This document shows positions 1 through 6,251 of a stretch of DNA of 12,973 nt, piece by piece. The first letter of the stretch is position 1. Each line of letters begins with the position of its first letter. Under the pieces are notes generated by a model. The model did no database searches. It was not told the DNA's origin and saw only the letters and a list, made by a program, of their open reading frames with translations. A program made the translations under genes and the position numbers. This stretch comes from Thermoleophilia bacterium (GTDB taxonomy: Bacteria; Actinomycetota; Thermoleophilia; Gaiellales; JAICJC01): NCBI GenBank assembly GCA_025928435.1, contig JAICJM010000109.1, forward strand, positions 1-12,973, read 5' to 3'.

Positions 1-16
1 GCAAGCGACCGCCGGC

Positions 17-1753
17 ATGGTCGCCGGAATCACCCGGCTCCTGATCGCGAACCGCGGCGAGATCGCGGTGCGCGCGATCCGCGCCTGCCGGGAGCTCGGG
101 ATCGAGGCGCACGCGGTGTACGAGCCGGCCGACCGGGGCGCGCTGCACGTCGAGCTGGCGGACGGGTCGACGCCGATCACGAGCTACCTCGGCATCCCCG
201 AGATCGTGGCCGCGGGGACGGCCGCCGGCGCCGACGCCGTCCACCCCGGCTACGGCTACCTGGCCGAGAACGCCGATTTCGCGGACGCCGTCGAGGCGGC
301 CGGGATGCGCTGGGTCGGCCCGCCGGGATCGGCCATGCGCGCGCTCGGCGACAAGATCGCCGCCCGCCGCCTGGCCGAGGAGGCGGGCGTGGCGGTCGCG
401 CCGGGCTACGCCGGCGATGACCTGAGCGACGCGACGCTCGCGCGGGAGGCGCGGGCGCTCGGCGCCCCGCTGCTCGTGAAGGCGGCCGCCGGCGGGGGCG
501 GCCGCGGGATGCGCGCCGTCGACGACGTGAGCGATGTGCGCGCGGCGATCGACTCGGCCCGGCGCGAGGCGGCCGCGGCGTTCGGCGACGACCGTGTGTA
601 CCTGGAGCGGCGGCTGACGGGCGCCCGCCACGTCGAGGTGCAGGTGCTCGCCGACGCCCACGGCTCGTGCATCCACCTCGGCGAGCGCGACTGCTCGCTC
701 CAGCGGCGGCACCAGAAGATCGTGGAGGAGTCCCCCTCCCCCGCCGTCGACCCCGACGGCCGGGCGGCCCTGGGCGCGGCCGCCGTGGCGATCGCGTCGG
801 CGGCGGGCTACGTCGGCGCCGGCACGGTCGAGTTCCTGGTCGCCGACGACGGGACGTGGTGCTTCCTCGAGCTGAACGCGCGCCTCCAGGTCGAGCACCC
901 GGTCACCGAGGCCGTCGCGGGTCTCGATCTCGTGCGGGCGCAGCTCGAGATCGCCGCCGGGGAGCCGCTCGAGCTGGAGCAGGCCGACGTCGACCTGCGC
1001 GGCCACGCCCTCGAGTGCCGGCTCTACGCCGAGGATCCGGGCGCCGGGTTCGTGCCCGCGACCGGGCGCCTGGCCCGCCTGCGGCTCCCGGTCTGGCCGG
1101 GCGTGCGGGTGGACGCGGGCGTGCGCGAGGGCGACGACGTGGGCGTGCGCTACGACCCGCTGCTGGCGAAGGTGATCGCCCACGCCGAGGATCGCGACGC
1201 CTGCATCGAGCGCATGGCGGCGGCGCTCGCCGACACGGCGGTGCTCGGCGTGCAGACGAACCTGGGGTTCCTGCGCTGGCTGATCGACCGGCCCGCCTTC
1301 CGCGCCGGCGGCGCCGGGATCGACTTCGTCGAGCGGGAATGGCGGCCCGAGCTCGTGCCGCCCCTGCCCGAGGAGGTGCGCGCGGCCGCGCTCGCCGGTG
1401 GCCGCGACGACGTGTGGCATGCGTTCGGGCCGCCGCTGCCGCAGGTCGAGGTGGCCGACGGGCACGTGCTCCACGAGGGCTGGGGGTACCGCGTCGTCGC
1501 GGACGAGGCCGACGCGGGGCCGGCCGCAGCGGCGGACGGGTCCCTGCACGCGCCGATGCCCGGCACGGTGCTACAGGTGGACGTGCAGGAGGGCCAGGAG
1601 GTGGCCGCCGGCGAGCCGCTCGTCGTGCTCGAGGCGATGAAGATGGAGCTGGCGGTGCCGGCGCCGGCGGCCGGAACGGTCACGGCCGTCCTCGTGGCGG
1701 CTGGCGACCTGGTGGCGCGCGGCCAGGCGCTGGTGGAGCTCGACCCGACGTGA
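17..1753 (+). CDS. Acyl-CoA (probably methylcrotonyl-CoA) carboxylase alpha subunit: biotin carboxylase + BCCP
   Basis: This is the ATP-dependent biotin carboxylase subunit with its own biotin carrier domain. It carboxylates biotin with bicarbonate for transfer to an acyl-CoA by a separate carboxyltransferase subunit, in the cytosol. The 578-residue protein starts with the family N-terminus (LLIANRGEIAVRAIRA). It has a glycine-rich ATP loop at 156-165 (AAAGGGGRGM), the catalytic stretch RLQVEHPVTE at 289-298, and a C-terminal biotinyl domain with AMKM at 540-543, where Lys542 is the biotin site. The ATG at 17 gives a standard N-terminus. The next gene, HMG-CoA lyase, overlaps by 4 nt (GTGA), which favours methylcrotonyl-CoA carboxylase in leucine breakdown; propionyl/acetyl-CoA carboxylase alpha cannot be excluded. 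One oddity: the loop between AD (48-49) and SYL (56-58) is about six residues shorter than usual. The carboxyltransferase subunit is not in the window and is probably upstream. Confidence 0.95.
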   Translation: MVAGITRLLIANRGEIAVRAIRACRELGIEAHAVYEPADRGALHVELADGSTPITSYLGIPEIVAAGTAAGADAVHPGYGYLAENADFADAVEAAGMRWVGPPGSAMRALGDKIAARRLAEEAGVAVAPGYAGDDLSDATLAREARALGAPLLVKAAAGGGGRGMRAVDDVSDVRAAIDSARREAAAAFGDDRVYLERRLTGARHVEVQVLADAHGSCIHLGERDCSLQRRHQKIVEESPSPAVDPDGRAALGAAAVAIASAAGYVGAGTVEFLVADDGTWCFLELNARLQVEHPVTEAVAGLDLVRAQLEIAAGEPLELEQADVDLRGHALECRLYAEDPGAGFVPATGRLARLRLPVWPGVRVDAGVREGDDVGVRYDPLLAKVIAHAEDRDACIERMAAALADTAVLGVQTNLGFLRWLIDRPAFRAGGAGIDFVEREWRPELVPPLPEEVRAAALAGGRDDVWHAFGPPLPQVEVADGHVLHEGWGYRVVADEADAGPAAAADGSLHAPMPGTVLQVDVQEGQEVAAGEPLVVLEAMKMELAVPAPAAGTVTAVLVAAGDLVARGQALVELDPT

Positions 1754-2604
1754 GCGACGCGGTCACGGTCGTCGAGGTGGGCCCGCGCGACGGCCTCCAG
1801 AACGAGGCCGCCGTCGTCCCGGCCGCGGACAAGGTGCGGCTGATCGAGCGGCTCGCAGACGCCGGGCTGTCGGTCGTCGAGGCGACGTCGTTCGTCTCGC
1901 CGAAGGCCGTCCCCCAGCTCGCCGACGCGGACGAGGTGCTGGCGGCCGTCCACCGCCGCCCGGGCGCGCGCTATCCCGTGCTCGTGCCGAACATGCGCGG
2001 GCTCGAGCGCGCGCTCGCGGCCGGCGCCGACGCGATCGCGGTCTTCACGGCCGCCTCGGACGAGTTCACCCGCGCGAACATCGGCATGACGATCGCCGAG
2101 TCGCTGCTCGCGTTCGCGCCCGTGCTGCAGCGCGCGCAGGCCGAGGGCATGTGGACGCGGGGCTACATCTCGACGGCGTTCGGTTGCCCCTACTCGGGCG
2201 CCGTGCAGCCGGCGGTCGTCGCCGGGGTCGCCGCAGCGCTGCGCGGGCTGGGGTGCGGCGAGATCTCCGTCGGCGACACGATCGGGGTGGGCCGGCCGGA
2301 GCAGGTGCCGGAGGTCGTCGAGGCCGTGACGGCTGCGGTCCCCGTCGAGGAGCTCGCCCTGCACCTGCACGACACGGGCGGACTGGCGCTCGAGAACGTG
2401 GCGGCCGGGCTCGATACGGGCGTGCGCATCTTCGACTCGTCGGCGGGCGGGCTCGGCGGCTGCCCGTTCGCGCCCGGCGCGCCGGGCAACCTCTCGACCG
2501 AAGCGCTGGTCAGCTTCCTGCACGACCGCGGGCACGAGACGGGCGTCGACGTCGAGGCGGTGCGCGAGGCGGGCGCGTGGATGCGGGGGCTGGTCGGCCG
2601 GTGA
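1750..2604 (+). CDS. Hydroxymethylglutaryl-CoA lyase
   Basis: The enzyme cleaves 3-hydroxy-3-methylglutaryl-CoA to acetyl-CoA and acetoacetate, the last step of leucine degradation, using a TIM-barrel fold with a divalent metal. The 284-residue product begins VSDAVTVVEVGPRDGLQNE. Arg13 and Asp14 in GPRDGLQNE match the catalytic Arg-Asp of the family. The metal ligands are seen in LHLHDTGG (His205, His207). The signature GGLGGCPFAPGAPGN at 233-247 carries the active-site loop Cys238 and Asn247. The GTG start at 1750 overlaps the stop of the carboxylase gene (GTGA), so translation is probably coupled. An upstream extension in the same frame lies inside the carboxylase gene and is not credible. 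A related DRE-TIM aldolase-type lyase is the only real alternative, and the cysteine signature argues against it. Confidence 0.95.
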   Translation: MSDAVTVVEVGPRDGLQNEAAVVPAADKVRLIERLADAGLSVVEATSFVSPKAVPQLADADEVLAAVHRRPGARYPVLVPNMRGLERALAAGADAIAVFTAASDEFTRANIGMTIAESLLAFAPVLQRAQAEGMWTRGYISTAFGCPYSGAVQPAVVAGVAAALRGLGCGEISVGDTIGVGRPEQVPEVVEAVTAAVPVEELALHLHDTGGLALENVAAGLDTGVRIFDSSAGGLGGCPFAPGAPGNLSTEALVSFLHDRGHETGVDVEAVREAGAWMRGLVGR

Positions 2605-3341
2605 AGGCGCTGCTGCTCGACCTGGACGACACGCTCGTCCCCGACTACGCGTCGTTCCTCGAGGCGGTGGACGACTGCGCCGCAGCGCTCGGCGGCCCGG
2701 CCGGGATGGGCGCCGTGCTGCACGCGCGGGCGCGCGTGCGCTGGGGCCAGGCCCCCGATGCGGCCGCGCTCGAGATGCGCGACATGAGCTCGTGGGAGGC
2801 GCTCTGGGCGCCGTTCCCGGCGGGCACGGAGACGTGGGCGGAGACCTTCCGGCTCGGCGCCTGGCACGAGGCGCTCGCCCAGCACGGCGTCGACGACCGC
2901 GAGCTGGCGGAGCGGCTGGCCCGGGCCTACCGCGAGCACCGCCACAACCGCTGCCGGCCCTACGAGGATGCGGTGGCCGCGCTCGAGTCGCTGCGCGGTC
3001 GCATGCGCCTCGCCGTCGTCACGAACGGCACCGAGGAGCACCAGCGCACGAAGCTCGACGCGTCCGGCCTCACCGGCCTCTTCGACGCGATCGTGACCTC
3101 GGGCACGGTGGGCGCATCCAAGCCCGACCCGGCCATCTTCCGGGCCGCCCTGGAGGCAGTCGGGTGCGGCCCGGCCGACGCCGCGATGGTCGGCGACAAT
3201 CCCCTCCGCGACATCGCCGGCGCCCAGCAGGCCGGCCTGCGCGGCATCTGGATCGACCGCAACGGCGGCGACTCCCGCGGCGTCGTCCCCGACGCGCGCA
3301 TCCGCGAGCTCGGGGAGCTGGCGGGGCTCGGGTGGTGGTAG
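2601..3341 (+). CDS. HAD-superfamily hydrolase (subfamily IA phosphatase)
   Basis: A 246-residue haloacid-dehalogenase-type phosphohydrolase; the substrate is unknown. All four HAD motifs are present. Motif I is DLDDT at 7-11 (nucleophile Asp7, general acid Asp9). Motif II is VVTNGT at 139-144 (Thr141). Motif III is Lys174 in SKPDP. Motif IV is VGDNPLRD at 197-204 (Asp199, Asp204). The roughly 100 residues between motifs I and II are predicted helical and fit the C1 cap of subfamily IA, as in YjjG-like nucleotidases and phosphoglycolate phosphatases. The GTG at 2601 overlaps the HMG-CoA lyase stop by 4 nt, so the gene sits in the same transcript. A housekeeping role, such as clearing a phosphorylated or damaged metabolite, is only an inference from that position. 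Confidence 0.9.
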   Translation: MKALLLDLDDTLVPDYASFLEAVDDCAAALGGPAGMGAVLHARARVRWGQAPDAAALEMRDMSSWEALWAPFPAGTETWAETFRLGAWHEALAQHGVDDRELAERLARAYREHRHNRCRPYEDAVAALESLRGRMRLAVVTNGTEEHQRTKLDASGLTGLFDAIVTSGTVGASKPDPAIFRAALEAVGCGPADAAMVGDNPLRDIAGAQQAGLRGIWIDRNGGDSRGVVPDARIRELGELAGLGWW

Positions 3342-3383
3342 CGGCGCGAGGACTGGCGTACCACAAGATTTCGGCGTGCGGGA

Positions 3384-4151
3384 GTGGCCCGAAGGGCGGG
3401 CGTTTCCGTGCAGCGTGCGCGCCGGCTCGCCCAGCTCGGCAAGGTGCCGGCCCGACGCCTTGGCGGCGTCTGGGCGCTCGACGCCGCCGCCGCGAGTCGG
3501 CATCCGAGACGTTTTGGACGCCCGCTCTCGGCTCGATCGTCGTGGGCGGCCATCGACGTCCTGGATGGACGTGATCCGGGCGGCGTGTCTCGCTCGGAGA
3601 GGTTGCGTGCGCGCCGACGCGCACGCTCATTCGCGGACATCGAACCCGGAGACCTCTCCGGACGAGCTGAGCTGCGCACCTTCCATGCCCATCCCGGTGT
3701 CCTCGAGCGCCTCGACGCCGACCCGGCGCTCCTGATCGGCGGCGCCCGCGCCGCCGACCGTCACGGCGCGGAGATCATCGCGCTCGACGACCGCGAGTTC
3801 TACGTCCGACGTGGCGACGTCGATCAGGTCATCCATCGTCATGGGCTTCGCGAGGCACGGAGCGAGGATGCGAACGTCAAGCTTCGGATCTGCGATCGAG
3901 CGCCGTTCTCGGAGGATCGCGTGGTTTCCCCCGCAACTGCAGCCGTCGATCTGCTGGATGCCGGCGACGAGCGAAGCGTGCGGGCTGCCCGCCGGATGCT
4001 CGGAGAGCGGAACCGCGCACGGTCTGGTCTTCCTGCTGGGGCTCGAGCACGGCGCCGTCCCACCGAGGATCAGCGCCGATATCGACCTCATCGCCGACGT
4101 CCGAGCGCGACCACCCCGCCTCGCGAGCCCGGTGGATTGGCTCACCCATGA
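3384..4151 (+). CDS. AbiEi-like antitoxin / HTH protein, probably damaged at its 3' end
   Basis: The reading frame opens with a GTG at 3384, the first start codon after the upstream HAD stop, which lies in the same frame. Residues 3-37 look like a small helix-turn-helix or excisionase-type DNA-binding segment (RRAGVSVQRARRLAQLGKVP). Next comes a GRPLSARSSWAAIDVLDG linker, then a body with FHAHPGVLERLDADP (100-114) and VSPATAAVDLLDAGDERSVR (181-200). From memory this order matches antitoxin-like proteins paired with AbiEii-type nucleotidyltransferases in actinobacteria. The match stops near residue 209 (position ~4010). The remaining 46 residues are arginine/proline-rich, antiparallel in frame to the toxin remnant, and look like out-of-frame read-through after the natural stop was lost. 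Codon use is much looser at third positions than in the neighbours. If the protein is still made it may autoregulate, but that is unproven. Confidence 0.5.
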   Translation: MARRAGVSVQRARRLAQLGKVPARRLGGVWALDAAAASRHPRRFGRPLSARSSWAAIDVLDGRDPGGVSRSERLRARRRARSFADIEPGDLSGRAELRTFHAHPGVLERLDADPALLIGGARAADRHGAEIIALDDREFYVRRGDVDQVIHRHGLREARSEDANVKLRICDRAPFSEDRVVSPATAAVDLLDAGDERSVRAARRMLGERNRARSGLPAGARARRRPTEDQRRYRPHRRRPSATTPPREPGGLAHP

Positions 4152-4539
4152 GGGGTTCGCACTCGAGTCGCCGGATCCCGACGGGTACGCGCACCGGTGT
4201 ACGAGGGATCGAATCACCCCTGGACGTGCTCGCGCCGGACGGTGCCGGTGAGCGGGCGCCTCGCGGAACGAGCAGCTCGACCCGAACACCGCCGGTCCCC
4301 GGCGGCACCTACGCCCTCTCCCGGTCGCGGGATCTCGACGTTTCTCCGCGACCTTGCCTTCCTCTACTCGCTCGTGACGGATCCCATCGGTCTCCGCGAA
4401 TCTCGGCGCACAGAACTGCGGGCGCCTGCGGGCCGTGGAGCCGCTCCGAGACCCGAGCCACTTCGCATGGCGGGAGCTCGGTCGGTCGGGTGCAGCGGAG
4501 GCGATCGCCGCTCACGCGATCGTCACCCAGAGTGACTGA
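4018..4539 (+). pseudogene. Decayed AbiEii-like nucleotidyltransferase toxin, broken over three frames
   Basis: Pieces of one protein can be followed from frame to frame. From 4018 to about 4206 (frame of 4021) there is GLVFLLGLEHGAVPPRISA, then DIDLIADVRARP and ESPDPDGYAHRCTR, carrying the DxD metal motif typical of minimal nucleotidyltransferases. From about 4205 to 4345 (frame of 4202) there is LDVLAPDGAGERAP and PGGTYALSRS. From about 4326 to 4415 (frame of 4323) there is FLRDLAFLYSLVTDPIGLRE. From about 4417 to the TGA at 4537 (frame of 4021 again) there is GRLRAVEPLRDPSHFAWREL and a normal-looking C-terminus. Order and spacing match actinobacterial AbiEii-type toxins that I recall. About 30-40 residues appear to be missing before FLRDLAFLY, and the N-terminus is also short. 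At least three indels are needed, so this is a pseudogene, not a sequencing slip. It follows the antitoxin-like gene directly. Confidence 0.6.
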
Positions 4540-4622
4540 TCGGCGCGTCCGGCGCGTGGTGCGAGGCCGTTCATCGGGCCTTCGACCAGCGCCGTCGGCG
4601 CCAACTGTCACATGGTGCACGT

Positions 4623-4662
4623 GGAGTGTGGCGCCGAGGCCCCGCCGATCCGGCCACACTCC
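4623..4662. repeat. 10-bp perfect inverted repeat just upstream of the GNAT gene
   Basis: GGAGTGTGGC at 4623-4632 is repeated as its exact reverse complement, GCCACACTCC, at 4653-4662, with 20 nt between. The right arm ends 5 nt before the ATG at 4668. It could be an operator, or an RNA hairpin occupying the place where a ribosome-binding site would be. No Shine-Dalgarno sequence is visible between the arm and the ATG. In such GC-rich DNA short inverted repeats arise by chance, so the role is open. Confidence 0.4.
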
Positions 4663-4667
4663 CCCGC

Positions 4668-5746
4668 ATGGACTCCGCCGCCCTGATACACGCCGCCGCG
4701 GCCAACCACCGGTCGTGGTTTCGCCGCCTCGCCCGGGCCCGCGGCGGCCGGGTGGAGCGCGCGGGAGGCCTCGACCTGATCCTGGACGACCGATCCGCGA
4801 CCATTGCCTTCCCGCGCAGCCGGCGGGTCGAGGCGGCGGTCGCCCGCATCCGCGAACTGGGCTCAGGGGAGGCGAGCTGCTGGACGGAACGCCCCGACCG
4901 CGACCTGGGCACGCGCCTCGTCGCCCGCGGGTTCGGGTGGGGCTGGCAGCCGCACTGGATGGCGCTCGACCTGGCGCACGTTCCCGAGCCCGACCCGCGC
5001 CACCAGATCGCCGTCGGCCACGTCCCGATCCCCGCCGCCGTGCCGTACGGCGGCGACCCGGACGCGCCGCCCGCCGTGCACGTGTCCATCACGGTCGACG
5101 GCGCGGTCGCCGGGCATGCGGCGATGAACCCGTGGTGCGGTGTCGACGGGATCTACTCGATGGGCGTCGACCCGGCCCGCCGCCGCCAGGGGATCGGCCG
5201 CGCGCTCACGATCGCCGCCTGCCGCATCGCCGCCGAGCAGGGCTGCACGCATGCCACGCTGAACGCGACCGGCGAGGGCGAGCTGCTCTACCGCGCCGTC
5301 GGGTTCGCGTCGCTCGGGTGGGTCAGACCTGGTGGTACGCCCCTGGCCCCGAGCCGACGCCGCGCCAGGTCGAACTGGCCGAGGCGATCGGCTTCGGCGA
5401 CATCGGCGCCCTCACCTTCATCGACCCCACGCCCGCCGAGCTGGTCGGACGCCTCCCGGGCGATACCAGCCCGCTGCGGCTCGCGGTCGTCACCGACCGG
5501 CTCGAGTCCGCCCGCTGGATGCTCCAGCGCGCGCCGTCGCTCGTTCGTCGCCGGTTCGAGCCGTTCGGCGGCACGATGCTGCACCTCGCCGTGGAGTGGG
5601 ACCGGCCGGACTTCGCCCGGCTGGCGCTGGAGCGCGGCGCCGACCCGGCCGCGCGCGACCGCACCCATCGCGGCACGCCACTTCAGTGGGTCGAGCACAC
5701 CGGCGCGGCCGCCACCGGGGCTGTGCTGGCCGCTACTCCGAGCTGA
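4668..5746 (+). pseudogene. GNAT N-acetyltransferase with ankyrin-like C-terminal half, interrupted by one frameshift
   Basis: Codons 1-218 (ATG at 4668 to 5321) encode a GNAT-type acetyltransferase. The acetyl-CoA pyrophosphate-binding motif is RRRQGIGRA at 171-179, preceded by the beta-4 strand (GIYSMGVDP) and followed by the closing segment [13 protein letters not shown]. The frame then becomes nonsense, but the next frame resumes at once with [12 protein letters not shown] from 5321. It continues for 141 residues to the TGA at 5744. That part contains two ankyrin-like units ([19 protein letters not shown] and [20 protein letters not shown], ending in GADP). One extra G in GGGTGGGTCAG would restore a single protein of about 359 residues. 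GNAT domains followed by ankyrin-like repeats are known in bacteria. The acceptor substrate is unknown. The break may be a real mutation or an assembly error. An in-frame GTG at 4626 was rejected as start because it lies inside the upstream inverted repeat and adds a non-conserved tail. Confidence 0.7.
5318..5746 (+). CDS. Possible separately started ankyrin-like ORF (C-terminal half of the GNAT gene)
   Basis: If the frameshift at about 5320 is real, this half could be translated on its own from a GTG at 5318, overlapping the last sense codon of the GNAT part. The product would be 142 residues starting [13 protein letters not shown]. It has one ankyrin-like pair of helices around [17 protein letters not shown] and a second around [19 protein letters not shown], ending with the loop residues GADPAARD. 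Ankyrin repeats bind protein partners. I consider reinitiation less likely than a simple broken fusion gene, because no ribosome-binding site precedes the GTG. The 3' end overlaps the convergent cyclophilin gene by 14 nt. Confidence 0.35.
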   Translation: MGQTWWYAPGPEPTPRQVELAEAIGFGDIGALTFIDPTPAELVGRLPGDTSPLRLAVVTDRLESARWMLQRAPSLVRRRFEPFGGTMLHLAVEWDRPDFARLALERGADPAARDRTHRGTPLQWVEHTGAAATGAVLAATPS

Positions 5747-6197
5747 CGGTCACCTTCTCCATCGTGACCGGCTCGACCGGGCGGTCGCGGCCGTCGCGAT
5801 CGACGCCCTCGATCGCCTCGACCACGTCGTGGCCGCTCGTCACCTGACCGAACGCCGTGTGCTTGCCGTCGAGCCAGGGCGTCGCGTCCGCCGTGACGAT
5901 GAAGAACTGACTGCCGTTCGTGTTCGGGCCGGCGTTCGCCATCGCGAGCGTCCCCCGCACGATCTTGTGGTGGTTGATCTCGTCGCCGAACTTGTATCCG
6001 GGCCCGCCCATGCCGGTGCCCTCGGGGCAGCCGCCCTGGATCATGAAGTCCGGAATCACGCGGTGGAAGATCAGGCCGTCGTAGAAGCCCTCGCCGGCCA
6101 GCTTCTCGAAGTTCGCCACCGTCTCCGGCGCGTCGTCCTCGAAGAGCTCCAGCTCGATGGTGCCCTTGTTCGTCTCGATCGTCGCGGTCGTCGCCAT
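5733..6197 (-). CDS. Cyclophilin-type peptidyl-prolyl cis-trans isomerase
   Basis: A 154-residue single-domain cyclophilin that speeds cis-trans isomerisation of X-Pro bonds during protein folding. It has no signal peptide, so it is cytoplasmic. The catalytic core is in [13 protein letters not shown] at 44-56: Arg46, Phe51 and Gln54 correspond to human CypA Arg55, Phe60 and Gln63. NGSQFFI at 94-100 and [10 protein letters not shown] at 108-117 supply Phe99, Trp108 and His113, so the binding pocket is complete. The ATG at 6197 is preceded by a GGGGGG ribosome-binding-like run (6208-6213) at 10 nt. A TATGGT hexamer at 6238-6243 on this strand could be a -10 box, but I see no -35. The gene follows the large cyclase gene on the same strand with a 54-nt gap. 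Its stop codon overlaps the end of the convergent GNAT gene. Confidence 0.95.
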   Translation of the reverse strand: MATTATIETNKGTIELELFEDDAPETVANFEKLAGEGFYDGLIFHRVIPDFMIQGGCPEGTGMGGPGYKFGDEINHHKIVRGTLAMANAGPNTNGSQFFIVTADATPWLDGKHTAFGQVTSGHDVVEAIEGVDRDGRDRPVEPVTMEKVTVSSE

Positions 6198-6251
6198 GCG
6201 TGTTCAGCCCCCCGGTCGTGGATCGCTCGAAGTGGGCACCATAGCGATGCG

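Noticed and set aside
667..1749. N-terminal extension of the HMG-CoA lyase frame
   Set aside because: It overlaps the biotin carboxylase in another frame and is low-complexity. The GTG at 1750 gives the normal family length.
5313..5330. Programmed -1 ribosomal frameshift in the GNAT-ankyrin gene
   Set aside because: No X XXY YYZ slippery heptamer is seen at CTC GGG TGG GTC and no clear downstream stimulator was identified, so a mutation or sequencing error is the simpler reading.
6198..6251. Promoter for the cyclophilin gene at TATGGT (6238-6243)
   Set aside because: The hexamer is a fair -10 match but there is no -35 at usual spacing, so it is mentioned only in the gene entry.
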